A stretch of DNA of 64,000 nucleotides from Eubacterium sp. (GCA_017619835.1 JAFZRN010000033.1:62001-126000), one strand, 5' to 3'. Counted from the stretch's first letter, positions 20,731-29,973 are shown. Numbers and translations are program-made. Notes: a model not told the origin generated them from the letters alone.

Positions 20731-21327
20731 CTACCTTACAACATGACTACCATTCTGTCTGATAGTAACAGTTGAGACTACATTGCCGTTCCTTTTTTTG
20801 AAGCTGTACTTACCATATCCGGAAATACAATTACCCTGCTTATCAAACATTATGCATATAGCTCCGGTACCATTAGGACTTGAAGGTTTAAATGCATTTC
20901 TGTCAAAAGAAGCGCCATTACAAAAGCTTTGATAAGTTCCATCATATTCAATATCAACACGCTTTGAAATATTTACTGTATCATTGAATACCGGATGACC
21001 GGAACCATCGTCTTTATATTGATACAGACTACTTGTCGGACTGGGATGATCACATTCAACAAGGGATATTTTAAACTGATCGTCATAATCATAATAAAGC
21101 ATAAGACCATATTTAGCAGTATCACTTGTTCCGGGTGTCATATTCTTATTCTTTTGAATAAGCTCTGCAACTTCACCATCAAGTTTTAAAGCAGCATCTT
21201 TTGCTCTGGCAGTGTTAAGCATAGTAACAGAAACCATAGCCATACTTGAAGTAATAGCTATTATAGCAACAACTATAACAAGTTCTATTATCGAATAACC
21301 TTTATTTCTAGATATAGTATTTTTCAT
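20731..21327 (-). CDS. minor pilin (GspH/FimU-like)
   Basis: I take the start at the ATG 21325-21327, 198 residues, with AGGGGCG upstream; a longer frame would overlap the previous gene without a ribosome-binding site. The N-terminus SRNKG then YSIIELVIVVAIIAIT is a class III prepilin signal with Glu at position 5. The size and a soluble domain of about 160 residues fit the small GspH/FimU-type minor pilins that help start pilus assembly. It follows the large pilin-like gene by 11 bases and lies in the same operon. Confidence 0.87.
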   Translation of the reverse strand: MKNTISRNKGYSIIELVIVVAIIAITSSMAMVSVTMLNTARAKDAALKLDGEVAELIQKNKNMTPGTSDTAKYGLMLYYDYDDQFKISLVECDHPSPTSSLYQYKDDGSGHPVFNDTVNISKRVDIEYDGTYQSFCNGASFDRNAFKPSSPNGTGAICIMFDKQGNCISGYGKYSFKKRNGNVVSTVTIRQNGSHVVR

Positions 21328-21338
21328 GCTATACGCCC

Positions 21339-24300
21339 CTAATCTACATTTCTCATCCAATTGTTATATCTTATAACGTCTGAATAATCAATGTTTGTAA
21401 TACTCTTTGTTGATGTATCCTTTGTAATAGTATCATCAAGTGCTTCATTTGCAAGTTTTTCATAATCCTTGAATATCGAAAGAAATCTAACAGCTTTTCT
21501 TCCTTCAGCCATAAGTGAAGGATCAGAAGTATTAGTTGCATCTCTTGCTTTTATAATACAGGAAGAAATGATACTCTTGCATAATCCGGTAGAATTAATA
21601 TTGGTAACATCATTATTAATATATACTTTACCACCACATATTATCATACCATTAAACTTATTAACCGATTTATAACTTTCAGAACCGGAATATGAATCAA
21701 AATATACATCACCTTTAGTTATAATAATACCCGTTACAGTATTCTTTTCAGATGCATTTTTACACTCAATTTTAACATCATCATTTGAAACCCAAACCTT
21801 ATATTTACCAAGATCAAGATTATCAGGATTTATATCAGTCGCAGAAGCCGGCTGACCGGGTGCGGCAGCCATAAGCTCATCACTACCAGATATTTTATCA
21901 AAATTGAAGAAGTTATTAAGTGGAGTAACACATCCTTCACCATTATCAGAAACAATACTATCAACTAAATTTGCTTCATCAGAGCCTTCTTCAAGATCCT
22001 TAAGAGCCCACTTCACATAGTTATAATGTTTCTGATATTCTTTTGAATAATCAATAGCCGCTGCAGCATTAGCAGTATTCTCAGTGCCTCCGGCAAGAAT
22101 ACTATCTAGATTGCTACCTTTAGATGCTAAAACTTTATAATCAACTTTATGAGTATCATTATTATTATCTACATACTTATTCTCGTCATTTACACCAAAA
22201 ATTGAAGTTCCTGTATGTGTCAAAACACCACTAGTATATGTTTTAACAGTAGATAAATCCTGATCAGGTATAGCAACTTCACCTGTAAGATATTCTTTAT
22301 AATAAGTAACATCTTTAAGAATCTCTATAAGATCCGCATCAAGAACAGTATTATCAACCTTATTTTGGACATAGTTTTTAACTTCCTGAGTATAAACATC
22401 AGGATTAACAAGAACATCAGAATAGTTAAAGATATCAAAATAATCTTTGATAAACTGCTGTTCAATATAATCAGCTTTGTTAACACCTGAAGGAATATCA
22501 GAATCAGAAAACTTGCTAAGATTATGATCGGCAACATACTGGAAATCTATGTAATACATAGTTTTATTCTTTTCACCAGTCTTATTACCATTAACAAATT
22601 TACTAACTTTTTCTTTAACATAAACTACAGGAATCTTATCAACACTTGAATCTGTACCTTTTCCAAAATACTTTATAAAGAACATAGAAGCACTGAGTTT
22701 CGGAGCAGTAACAGAAACCTCAAAATGATCAGCCTGAGCTTCGTTGTCTATCTTTTGTCTTGAACTATTAGCTGGCCAAGGAGCATTAAGGGGAACATAT
22801 GCTATCTGGTTTGTTTTTACAGATATGGATTCACCCATTCTATAATCCTTAACATCAGCATTATATTCATAGGAATTTTTCTTAGAACTAATTTTATATT
22901 CTATATCACTGCCACCTTCATTAATTACGTAAGTACCATTTAAAGAGGATGAGCCTGTTTTTTGATGTGATAACTCAATATATGACCTACCGGCAATATA
23001 CATTGTAGAGAGTTCAGTAAGATCCAATGTTGAATGTTCACCATTAACGATAATGGCACTACTGTTATAATGTCCTCTCTTGTCATATATAGGATTTCCG
23101 GTGGAATCTTTTCCAACGATCTGCTGATAAATATTTTGAAGACCACTTTTATCCTTTGCGGTCGTAGGAAGAAATACTCTTGAATCAGAAGTAGATGAAT
23201 TACTATATCCATAATAAGAACCATTGAATTTCAGGTTTGCACTCTCTACTTCAATCTGAGTATCATCCTTAACAAACATATTTGCGTTAAATACAGCAGA
23301 TGAACCAAACTTTTTATTGTCAGGATTAATCGAAGCATATCCTCCAAGAACAACTTCATCAGTCCAGACATTTGATTCTTTAACCTCAGAACCATCAATA
23401 CCATAGACAGTAAGATTACCTGTATTCATAACAGATATAGATCCAGGAACTATGATATGCTTTGCAAGTATATTTACATTACATCCATCAACATAAAAAC
23501 CTGAATATTTACTCTTTTCATAATTACCATCATACTGAAATTCAAACATACTACCGGAATTACTCATGGCAGCATTCTGATTAAATAAAGTGTGAGTAGC
23601 AGCATTGGAATATGAATAATTGGAAACCTTATTCATTGTATACTTTATCTGCTGTGAATTACCTTCACTATCAGACTTAGTAACATTATATTCATCCTTT
23701 TTAATAAGAGCCTCAGAAGCAGCATCATAACGATTATATGTTTTATTATAGAAATCAGAAGCAGCATATACATCACCATTAATGGTAAGTATATCGCCAG
23801 GATTCTCGTTAACTTCTACACCAGAGTCAGACATTATACAGAACTGGAAAGGAATATCTACATTTGACACATCAAAACTAACTTCAAAATCGGGTCTGGA
23901 AATCTCAAGATCAGAAGAAATAGTCTGTGTAAAAGTACCAGTAGCCTGAGATCTGTTATAATTAGCAGACCGGGTTAATGTAATATCCTTTATAACAACC
24001 TTAGCAAGCATTGTGCTTCCAGGCATATAATACTTCTTAACCTTTAATCTTGAAGCATCAAGTTCAACTTCAGAATTAGATATCATATTCTTAAGTTCAT
24101 ATGCAAGACCGGAAGTAGTAAGAACATTTCCATAAGAATCAACATCAAGATTATAAAAACTTTCAGTTGAAAGCTTTTCCATGAAAATTTCTTTGAACTT
24201 TTTATTGGCAGCCTTATCACCAATATTCTTATATTCCTTTTTGCTCAGATCATATTCATAGATTTGTTCTCTTGTCTCTTCATATGCCTTCTGCATATCT

Positions 24301-24530
24301 TCCATTGTCTGAATACCAACGCCGGCATAAATCTCATCCATAGCCTGTTCAAGATAATAGAAATTACTCTTGGAATTATAATCATACATCTTAAGACGAT
24401 ATGCATAACCAACGGCTGTAAGAAGAGCACCGGTTAATATCCCGACAAATCCTAAAGCAACGATTACAAGTACAAGACTGGAACCGGAATTCTTAAGACA
24501 TTTTTTAATTTTTAAAACTATCTTTTTCAT
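21339..24530 (-). CDS. very large pilin-like protein (PilX/GspK-like N-terminus)
   Basis: The protein has 1063 residues. Its start is basic (MKKIVLKIKKCLKNSG) followed by SSLVLVIVALGFVGILTGAL, a hydrophobic helix like that of PilX or GspK. It lacks the Glu at position +5 found in the other four pilins here, which is also typical of GspK, the tip subunit of type II secretion pseudopili. After a helical stalk (about 45-130) the body is beta-rich, with repeated short phrases such as VYGIDG, IIVNGEH and IICGGKVYINN. These suggest a beta-helix or polymer-forming fold. It shares one base with the upstream gene's stop (TAATG), so translation is probably coupled. A tip-located adhesive subunit is inferred. 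Confidence 0.8.
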   Translation of the reverse strand: MKKIVLKIKKCLKNSGSSLVLVIVALGFVGILTGALLTAVGYAYRLKMYDYNSKSNFYYLEQAMDEIYAGVGIQTMEDMQKAYEETREQIYEYDLSKKEYKNIGDKAANKKFKEIFMEKLSTESFYNLDVDSYGNVLTTSGLAYELKNMISNSEVELDASRLKVKKYYMPGSTMLAKVVIKDITLTRSANYNRSQATGTFTQTISSDLEISRPDFEVSFDVSNVDIPFQFCIMSDSGVEVNENPGDILTINGDVYAASDFYNKTYNRYDAASEALIKKDEYNVTKSDSEGNSQQIKYTMNKVSNYSYSNAATHTLFNQNAAMSNSGSMFEFQYDGNYEKSKYSGFYVDGCNVNILAKHIIVPGSISVMNTGNLTVYGIDGSEVKESNVWTDEVVLGGYASINPDNKKFGSSAVFNANMFVKDDTQIEVESANLKFNGSYYGYSNSSTSDSRVFLPTTAKDKSGLQNIYQQIVGKDSTGNPIYDKRGHYNSSAIIVNGEHSTLDLTELSTMYIAGRSYIELSHQKTGSSSLNGTYVINEGGSDIEYKISSKKNSYEYNADVKDYRMGESISVKTNQIAYVPLNAPWPANSSRQKIDNEAQADHFEVSVTAPKLSASMFFIKYFGKGTDSSVDKIPVVYVKEKVSKFVNGNKTGEKNKTMYYIDFQYVADHNLSKFSDSDIPSGVNKADYIEQQFIKDYFDIFNYSDVLVNPDVYTQEVKNYVQNKVDNTVLDADLIEILKDVTYYKEYLTGEVAIPDQDLSTVKTYTSGVLTHTGTSIFGVNDENKYVDNNNDTHKVDYKVLASKGSNLDSILAGGTENTANAAAAIDYSKEYQKHYNYVKWALKDLEEGSDEANLVDSIVSDNGEGCVTPLNNFFNFDKISGSDELMAAAPGQPASATDINPDNLDLGKYKVWVSNDDVKIECKNASEKNTVTGIIITKGDVYFDSYSGSESYKSVNKFNGMIICGGKVYINNDVTNINSTGLCKSIISSCIIKARDATNTSDPSLMAEGRKAVRFLSIFKDYEKLANEALDDTITKDTSTKSITNIDYSDVIRYNNWMRNVD

Positions 24531-26341
24531 TAATCCGCCCCCTTTGCACCGGTAAAGTATCTTGTAGCATCTACTGTTCTTGTAAGATTATCAAACTTAA
24601 CAGTGATAGAATATAATCTACCCTCTAAACGCTTATCATCAAGAGGATAAGTTATTGCTTTTTTAGTTTCACCATCAGGGAAAGTAATATCTCCTATTTC
24701 ATTAGCAGCAGATCCGGCTCCGGGATAAGCTAAATTTGATTCAGTAGCTAAAAGTCCCATATCAGGAACCGAGGTATCTGTAGAAGAAATCTGAGAAGTA
24801 ACAAACTGCCTTAATCCATTAACTACAGAGTTCATTATGTCATCAGGATCTGTTGCATCAGGTTTATAAGATACATTAGTAATAATCTGAATTGGATTAG
24901 TACCGGTATCACTTGAATCAACAATCTGATTTACATATAACTGAACTGGATAATATGAACCACGTCTGGTAAGGAAATAATTATAATTATCATTTAATTC
25001 TTTACCCTGTTTAGCAGTAGTAAAAGGATTAGCTAGACCGTTACCAAAAGTAGATGGATATTTCTCATACATCTCCTGAGCCCATGTAGAATCAGATTTA
25101 ACAAGATAGACCTTTGAAGCATCTGTTCCTGCAATACTACCGGAAGTATATCTGTCACCTTTTACAAGAAAATACTCTTTATCTGCATAAGAAACATAGG
25201 AAGAATCTGTTCTTCTAACAAATGGCTCATAAATGAAAAGCACATCTGGTGGTTCACTAGTATAAAAATCCTGTGAGAATATATTATATCTAAATGGTTC
25301 ATTATCGGATGCATCAGATCCAAAATTCTCACCTAAAAAACTATAAATAGCTTTATAATATACATCACATGTAACTCTATAGTAAGAAGGCTTACTACCA
25401 ACTATATCTTCACCGGTAATAGATAACTTGATCATTCTGCTAAAAGATGATGAATTTGACTGACGAATAACTTCAAATGCATCATTCAGCTTATCTTTAT
25501 CCTTATAATCATCATATGTACCGTTTGCAATAAGTTCATGCTTTTTTCTGGCTATGATGTCTACCATATTACTAATAAAGTCCTGCTGGAACTGATTATC
25601 TGTTGTGGCCTGAGTACCTTCAATAATAGCCATTGAATAACTATCTATATTCTGAATATTACCAAGTGTAGTAGTATTCGGATCATGGTATGTTCCACCT
25701 TTATCTGTAGCAAGAACAGCTATTACATGACCATCACTATCTGTTGCGGCAGCATTTCCTTCTGTAGTAATCTTCCAATTATAACCTTGACTTGAAGAAG
25801 CAGTTTTTAAGGCTTCTAATTCAGCATTAGTAACATCATGTCGAATTTCCAACCCTGTTTCAGCCATAACTCTATTACTAAGATCATCAAGGGATACAAC
25901 TCTGGAATAAGTATTTTTCTCTTTACCGAGTTGAATACTCTCAAGTGTATAATCAATAACAGAGTAACTAACTGATCCACTATTGGAATAACTACCTGAT
26001 GCTGATTTCCAAACATTACAGGAAACCTTTGAATGCTTCTTAGATGGATCATTATAATGATCTTTTCCATCATAATACTTTGGGTTTTCACCATTAGAAA
26101 CAAGGGTAACTGCGTCACCCTTGTCTCCCGTAACAGCTAAATCAGAAAGCGAATTAGCCCTGAAATATTCAAGAACCATTTCAGCATTATCAATTACATA
26201 CTGAGTTTCCTTGGATCTGGAACTAGTCTGAATAGTCTGAAAAACCTGTGCAATAATTGGTGATATAAGAAGAGTCATAACTGCAACAGCAATAATAATC
26301 TCTATCAAGCTGAAACCTTTATTACGCATTTTAGACATCAT
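24530..26341 (-). CDS. large minor pilin (PilV/GspI-like)
   Basis: The protein has 603 residues. The prepilin signal is RNKG then FSLIEIIIAVAVMTLLI, with Glu at position 5. After the helix comes a conserved-looking stretch (SRSKETQYVIDNAEMVLEYFR) and then a long ectodomain of about 540 residues, far more than the roughly 150-200 usual for minor pilins. Starts ATG at 26341 or 26338 follow GGAGTG. It lies 37 bases after pilO and overlaps the start of the next gene by one base. A role in initiating the pilus and displaying a binding domain is inferred from position. Confidence 0.85.
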   Translation of the reverse strand: MMSKMRNKGFSLIEIIIAVAVMTLLISPIIAQVFQTIQTSSRSKETQYVIDNAEMVLEYFRANSLSDLAVTGDKGDAVTLVSNGENPKYYDGKDHYNDPSKKHSKVSCNVWKSASGSYSNSGSVSYSVIDYTLESIQLGKEKNTYSRVVSLDDLSNRVMAETGLEIRHDVTNAELEALKTASSSQGYNWKITTEGNAAATDSDGHVIAVLATDKGGTYHDPNTTTLGNIQNIDSYSMAIIEGTQATTDNQFQQDFISNMVDIIARKKHELIANGTYDDYKDKDKLNDAFEVIRQSNSSSFSRMIKLSITGEDIVGSKPSYYRVTCDVYYKAIYSFLGENFGSDASDNEPFRYNIFSQDFYTSEPPDVLFIYEPFVRRTDSSYVSYADKEYFLVKGDRYTSGSIAGTDASKVYLVKSDSTWAQEMYEKYPSTFGNGLANPFTTAKQGKELNDNYNYFLTRRGSYYPVQLYVNQIVDSSDTGTNPIQIITNVSYKPDATDPDDIMNSVVNGLRQFVTSQISSTDTSVPDMGLLATESNLAYPGAGSAANEIGDITFPDGETKKAITYPLDDKRLEGRLYSITVKFDNLTRTVDATRYFTGAKGAD

Positions 26342-26378
26342 CTATCACTCCATTCTGTAACAATACTGTTACAAGATT

Positions 26379-27500
26379 TTAGTAAACTTTTACAGCACCA
26401 TTCTTTGACTTGATGTTAAATCTTGGGCTCGATGCATCATCATCAGTAACCTTAATATAAACGCCAAGTCCTGTGCCATTATTAATTGTAACATCTACAC
26501 CATTCTTATCTTCAGAATCAACTCTTGCGGATGATTTAACAAAAATTGTAACATCTGATGAAAGAATTTCAGATTTCTTAGAATCAGCACCAATTGAATA
26601 TGTAATATAATTCTTACCATCTTCTTCGGTGATCTGAATATCAAGATTCTGAACACTGTTTGCAGATGAAGTTACATACGTACCTTCATTGCTTTCACTT
26701 GAAGCTACAATAATACCTGAAGAAGTATCATTATTAGCATTATTAAGAAGAATTACAAGATTGTGACTTGAAGCTATTGCAGATCCACCATCAGCATCAT
26801 ATGAAACAGCAGCTCCACCTGCACCAAGAGCACCTTCAAATATATTGTCTTTTCCTTCTTCAACACTTACTGTAGGGACATCAGGAGTTCTATCCGGTCC
26901 GCTAATAGCATAAGCATTAAGTATTACTGTACCACTACATTCATCTACAGGTTGTTCAGCTTCAGCATCATACATTATAGACATAGATGAAACAGCCATT
27001 CTATACTTGTAATTTGCTATATAATCAAGGTATTCCTTGAGTCCATCATAACTTCCGTTATAAGTAACACTATAAGCATTCTGACTACAAACATATACGT
27101 CTCCCTCAGTATCGGTTGTATCTACAGGAGCGCCCTCTTCCATACCTGAGCCAAGAACATAGAAAGGAGTTTCTCTAGGAAGCTGGAATGCATCATTAAT
27201 AAACTCATTAGCTTCTTCAACACCCTTCATGAACATAATAGTTGATTCCTGATTAAGATCAGCAGGATATTTTGCAACTATTTCGTCAAACTGTTCATTA
27301 AATTCTTTTGTTTCCTGAATAAACTGATCTTTCTGAGCTTCTTTAGCTGTAAGATCATCAAGTTTAGCCTGGAGTTCACTTATCTGAGCCTGAACGCCTT
27401 TGATTTCTTCTCTTTTCGGTTTAACAACCAGGAAGAATGCAGCAACAAGAATTCCGATTGCGGCAACCACCATAAGTATCTTCTTATCCGATTCTTTCAT
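26379..27500 (-). CDS. pilO: PilO-like type IV pilus assembly protein
   Basis: The protein has 373 residues. A short cytoplasmic start is followed by a membrane helix (about 8-26), a coiled coil (about 30-80, ELQAKLDDLTAKEAQKDQF) and a ferredoxin-like PilO domain (about 85-215). It then has an extra beta-rich C-terminal region (about 220-373) not found in ordinary PilO, which is about 200 residues. PilO pairs with PilN in the inner alignment complex that links the PilM ring to the pilus machine. It starts 17 bases after the pilMN stop, with GGGAGGA upstream. The extra domain faces outward and could interact with the large minor pilins encoded next. Confidence 0.82.
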   Translation of the reverse strand: MKESDKKILMVVAAIGILVAAFFLVVKPKREEIKGVQAQISELQAKLDDLTAKEAQKDQFIQETKEFNEQFDEIVAKYPADLNQESTIMFMKGVEEANEFINDAFQLPRETPFYVLGSGMEEGAPVDTTDTEGDVYVCSQNAYSVTYNGSYDGLKEYLDYIANYKYRMAVSSMSIMYDAEAEQPVDECSGTVILNAYAISGPDRTPDVPTVSVEEGKDNIFEGALGAGGAAVSYDADGGSAIASSHNLVILLNNANNDTSSGIIVASSESNEGTYVTSSANSVQNLDIQITEEDGKNYITYSIGADSKKSEILSSDVTIFVKSSARVDSEDKNGVDVTINNGTGLGVYIKVTDDDASSPRFNIKSKNGAVKVY

Positions 27501-27517
27501 ACCATTGTTCCTCCCAC

Positions 27518-29116
27518 TTATTCTTCTTCAGCATCAGTTGCTGTTGCGTTAGGATTAGTATATTCACATGTCAGAGTACATGAATAGTAAAGTGTTCCAT
27601 CTTCTTCACTACTCATAGTAACTGCTGAGACATATACATCTTCAACACATTTAATAGTCTTAAGCTGCATAATGAAATCAGCTATATCATCATATGAAGG
27701 AGCAACTGCAGGTAACTGGATAGCATCTGTACTTGCTGTAAAGCTCTGAATAACAACATTTGAGGGAACTTTGCTCTCAAGTTCACCTATAAACTCAAGT
27801 GCCTGCTCGTTAAGCTGATAAGTTGAAGCATCCATTGTCTGAATATCAACCGCTCTTGCTTCAGCAGCATCTCTCTCCTGAATAATCTGCTCTATGTACT
27901 GCTTTTCTTCAATCTGTCTTTCAAGAGAAGCTTTCTGAGCATTTACTTCATTTAACTTATTGATAAAGTAGAAGCATGCACCAGCAGCAATAAGTGCAGA
28001 AGCAACTAACAATACAACGAAAGGAACAAGATCACTTCCACCGCCACCGGCTGCTTTTCCACCCTTTACACCACCTACAGGAAATCCCATAGGATTAAGA
28101 GCGCCACCAATAGGAGCAATTAAGTATACGGGACTATATAATCTAAGATCGATTGAAGGATCAAACTTAACATTATACAGACTGTCCATGATTCTTGTTG
28201 ATACATTAAGCTGTATCTTAAAGAGTCCATCTATACCTCTTATAAGTGCACCGTCACCGGTAAGGAATACATCATCAATCGGATTGTCAGGATTCTTAGA
28301 AGCATAGAAATCCATAACTCGGCCAATGTTGTTAATAAGATATCTGAAAGCTCCAGTAGCTTCATTGTCATCAAAATCAACAGTAATGATTCTCTCGTTC
28401 TGAAGCATTGTCATAGCTGTTGTTGCATCAACATTCTTTTCCTGCATAACAACATTTACAACAGGATTTGTTCCATAAGGAACAGTTCTCTGAAGAAGAA
28501 GCTTGTCGCCATGAACCACATTAAGTACTGTAGATTCAGAACCAAGCTGGATAACCATAGTGGTTGACTGCTCAGTAGTCTGAGTCTTAATGAGCTGAAG
28601 CATTGCATTACCGATATAATCGATATTCTGAACCCTAAGTCCGGCAGCCTGTGCAAGATCATAATATCCCCTGACCATACTCTCAGGTGCAGCAACAGCC
28701 ATAACTCTCATCTGTTTTGAATTATTCTCGTCAACAAAAGTTTCAAGAACTGTATTAGCAATTACATAATCTTCAATATTATTAACTGGGAAATACTCAG
28801 ATGCATTAGAATTTATAAGACCAGCAACTTTCTTTTCTGCTACAGCAGGTATAACAACCTCTCTGTTAACAATCTTAGTAGAGTTCATTACAAAGATAAC
28901 ATTCTTATTAGATACTCCGGCTGCACTAAGCTGAGATTTGATCTCACCTGCCACACGCTGAATATCTCTGATCTGTCCATCTTCAAAACTACCCTCAGGT
29001 GTCTCGAATATAAGAACCTTATGGATATAGGTCTGCTTCTTCTGAGAAGCAGTAATCTCTACAATAGTAATACTTTCATTCGTAATGTCTATTGATAAGA
29101 CTTTATTATTTGCCAT
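27518..29116 (-). CDS. PilM-PilN fusion protein
   Basis: The protein has 532 residues. Residues 1 to about 340 are an actin-like PilM ATPase domain: it starts VLSIDITNESITIVEI, contains NREVVIPAV and EYFPVNNIEDYV, and later VFLTGDGALIRGI. After a Gly-rich linker (GGKAAGGGGSD) comes a membrane helix (about 358-385), a coiled coil (about 386-425) and a PilN-like domain to the end. In most systems PilM and PilN are separate proteins, with PilM binding the short cytoplasmic tail of PilN; here they are joined. The fusion puts the ATPase ring and its membrane anchor in fixed 1:1 ratio. Start ATG has GGGAGGC upstream. The leader holds a structured element. Confidence 0.88.
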   Translation of the reverse strand: MANNKVLSIDITNESITIVEITASQKKQTYIHKVLIFETPEGSFEDGQIRDIQRVAGEIKSQLSAAGVSNKNVIFVMNSTKIVNREVVIPAVAEKKVAGLINSNASEYFPVNNIEDYVIANTVLETFVDENNSKQMRVMAVAAPESMVRGYYDLAQAAGLRVQNIDYIGNAMLQLIKTQTTEQSTTMVIQLGSESTVLNVVHGDKLLLQRTVPYGTNPVVNVVMQEKNVDATTAMTMLQNERIITVDFDDNEATGAFRYLINNIGRVMDFYASKNPDNPIDDVFLTGDGALIRGIDGLFKIQLNVSTRIMDSLYNVKFDPSIDLRLYSPVYLIAPIGGALNPMGFPVGGVKGGKAAGGGGSDLVPFVVLLVASALIAAGACFYFINKLNEVNAQKASLERQIEEKQYIEQIIQERDAAEARAVDIQTMDASTYQLNEQALEFIGELESKVPSNVVIQSFTASTDAIQLPAVAPSYDDIADFIMQLKTIKCVEDVYVSAVTMSSEEDGTLYYSCTLTCEYTNPNATATDAEEE

Positions 29117-29376
29117 TCTATAGCCTCCCTCATTTAATCAGTAGTTTCTATTTAAAGGTAATACGCTACCTTTCTACAGATCAGCTGTACCCCCTTTACA
29201 CAAGCATCCCACACGTGGTTTATTGCTGTTCCGGCGCAATAATTGTGTAAAGGAAGAATAAAAACCGCTGATCATTTTTTCATTACTAAATTACTTATAA
29301 TAAGGTAAGATTTTGGAGAGCGAGTCCAAAATCTTACCTATATAGTTTTAAACTAGAACTATGTCTTTATAACACC
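29117..29376 (-). other. 260-base intergenic region with strong secondary structure
   Basis: The gap between pilA and pilMN contains, in transcript order: an intergenic hairpin (29303-29339); a nested element (29179-29273); and a small hairpin (29154-29173, 7-bp stem AAAGGTA/TACCTTT, 6-base loop). The nested element has a 7-bp outer stem (29267-29273 with 29179-29185) and an 11-bp perfect stem (29243-29253 with 29193-29203). Inside are a 7-bp hairpin (29236-29242 with 29220-29226) and a short hairpin around 29209-29218. I could not match it to a known riboswitch class. It may be a regulatory RNA in the pilMN leader, or a small relic of an insertion sequence with TTTACACAA-type ends. Confidence 0.6.
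29303..29339 (-). terminator. hairpin downstream of pilA
   Basis: A perfect 15-bp stem (29303-29317 with 29325-29339) and 7-base loop lie 38 bases after the pilA stop. The following - strand sequence TTATTATAAG is only a weak T tract. It likely acts as a partial terminator or as a 3' stabiliser, raising pilA mRNA above that of the downstream assembly genes. Confidence 0.7.
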
Positions 29377-29868
29377 TTACTTGTAGCAAGCATCGATATC
29401 AGGCTGAAGTTCATAGTTAGTATTTGTTCTAAGAACAACTACAGGCTTTCCAGCAGGATTTGTAGATACATTCCAAGCATAAGAACCATTATAACCATTT
29501 GTGAAGTTCTTTGTATACTTGATCTTAGGAGCTTCATTTCCAAGGTTGGAGTTAACATCAGCTAAGAATGAAGGAATGTTTGTGATACCAGTAGCAGCAC
29601 CAAATGTAGCTGTTGCTGTTCCAGCAGGATGAGCATTAGCAGTAATAAGAACTGAACCACCCATCTTTGTAGCGATCTCATCATATGCATCTTCATTTGC
29701 AAGAGCTGACTGAACAGCTGTGTTGATTGTAGCAGCAGCCTGAACATCATCACCTCTACGTGACTTATCAATGTAACGGATAAGTGCAGGAGCGATAGCT
29801 GCAGCAAGGATAGCCATGATAGCTATAACGATAATAAGCTCAACGAGTGAGAAACCTTTATTCTTCAT
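29377..29868 (-). CDS. pilA: major type IV pilin
   Basis: The protein has 163 residues. The signal MKNKG then FSLVELIIVIAIMAILAAAI has Glu at mature position 5 and the long N-terminal helix continuing to about residue 50. The globular part is short, which suits a major pilin. It is the only small, hydrophilic-domain pilin in the operon and carries an AAAGGAGA ribosome-binding site. It ends with a single Cys (DACYK), so a pilin disulphide within the domain is not expected. It follows pilC after 105 bases and is followed by a strong hairpin, which fits higher expression than its neighbours. A prepilin peptidase gene is not in this window. Confidence 0.93.
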   Translation of the reverse strand: MKNKGFSLVELIIVIAIMAILAAAIAPALIRYIDKSRRGDDVQAAATINTAVQSALANEDAYDEIATKMGGSVLITANAHPAGTATATFGAATGITNIPSFLADVNSNLGNEAPKIKYTKNFTNGYNGSYAWNVSTNPAGKPVVVLRTNTNYELQPDIDACYK

Positions 29869-29973
29869 ATTCTCTTTCTCCTTTAAAATAATTTTTTTTT
29901 AAATAGTGTATATTTAGATTGCTCGCCCAACCCAAACTACGCATTTATATAGACAGCATATGCTGTATATATC
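29869..29973 (-). promoter_or_regulatory. pilC-pilA intergenic region with a 14-base palindrome
   Basis: This 105-base gap contains a perfect palindrome ACAGCATATGCTGT at 29953-29966 just after the pilC stop, and an A/T-rich stretch before pilA. A weak promoter (TTGGGT, 17 bases, TATACA on the - strand) may allow separate pilA transcription. The palindrome could be an operator or a short hairpin; neither is proven. Confidence 0.35.

Noticed and set aside
29193-29253. Complete insertion sequence
   Set aside because: The inverted ends are only 61 bases apart, contain no transposase, and I see no flanking direct repeat, so at most this is a relic.
29154-29273. c-di-GMP-I riboswitch upstream of pilMN
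   Set aside because: Short matches (AAACC, GGGATGC, GGTAGCG with TTACC) are present, but the GNRA loop, the GCC closing pairs and the order of helices do not fit. I kept it only as an unclassified structured element.
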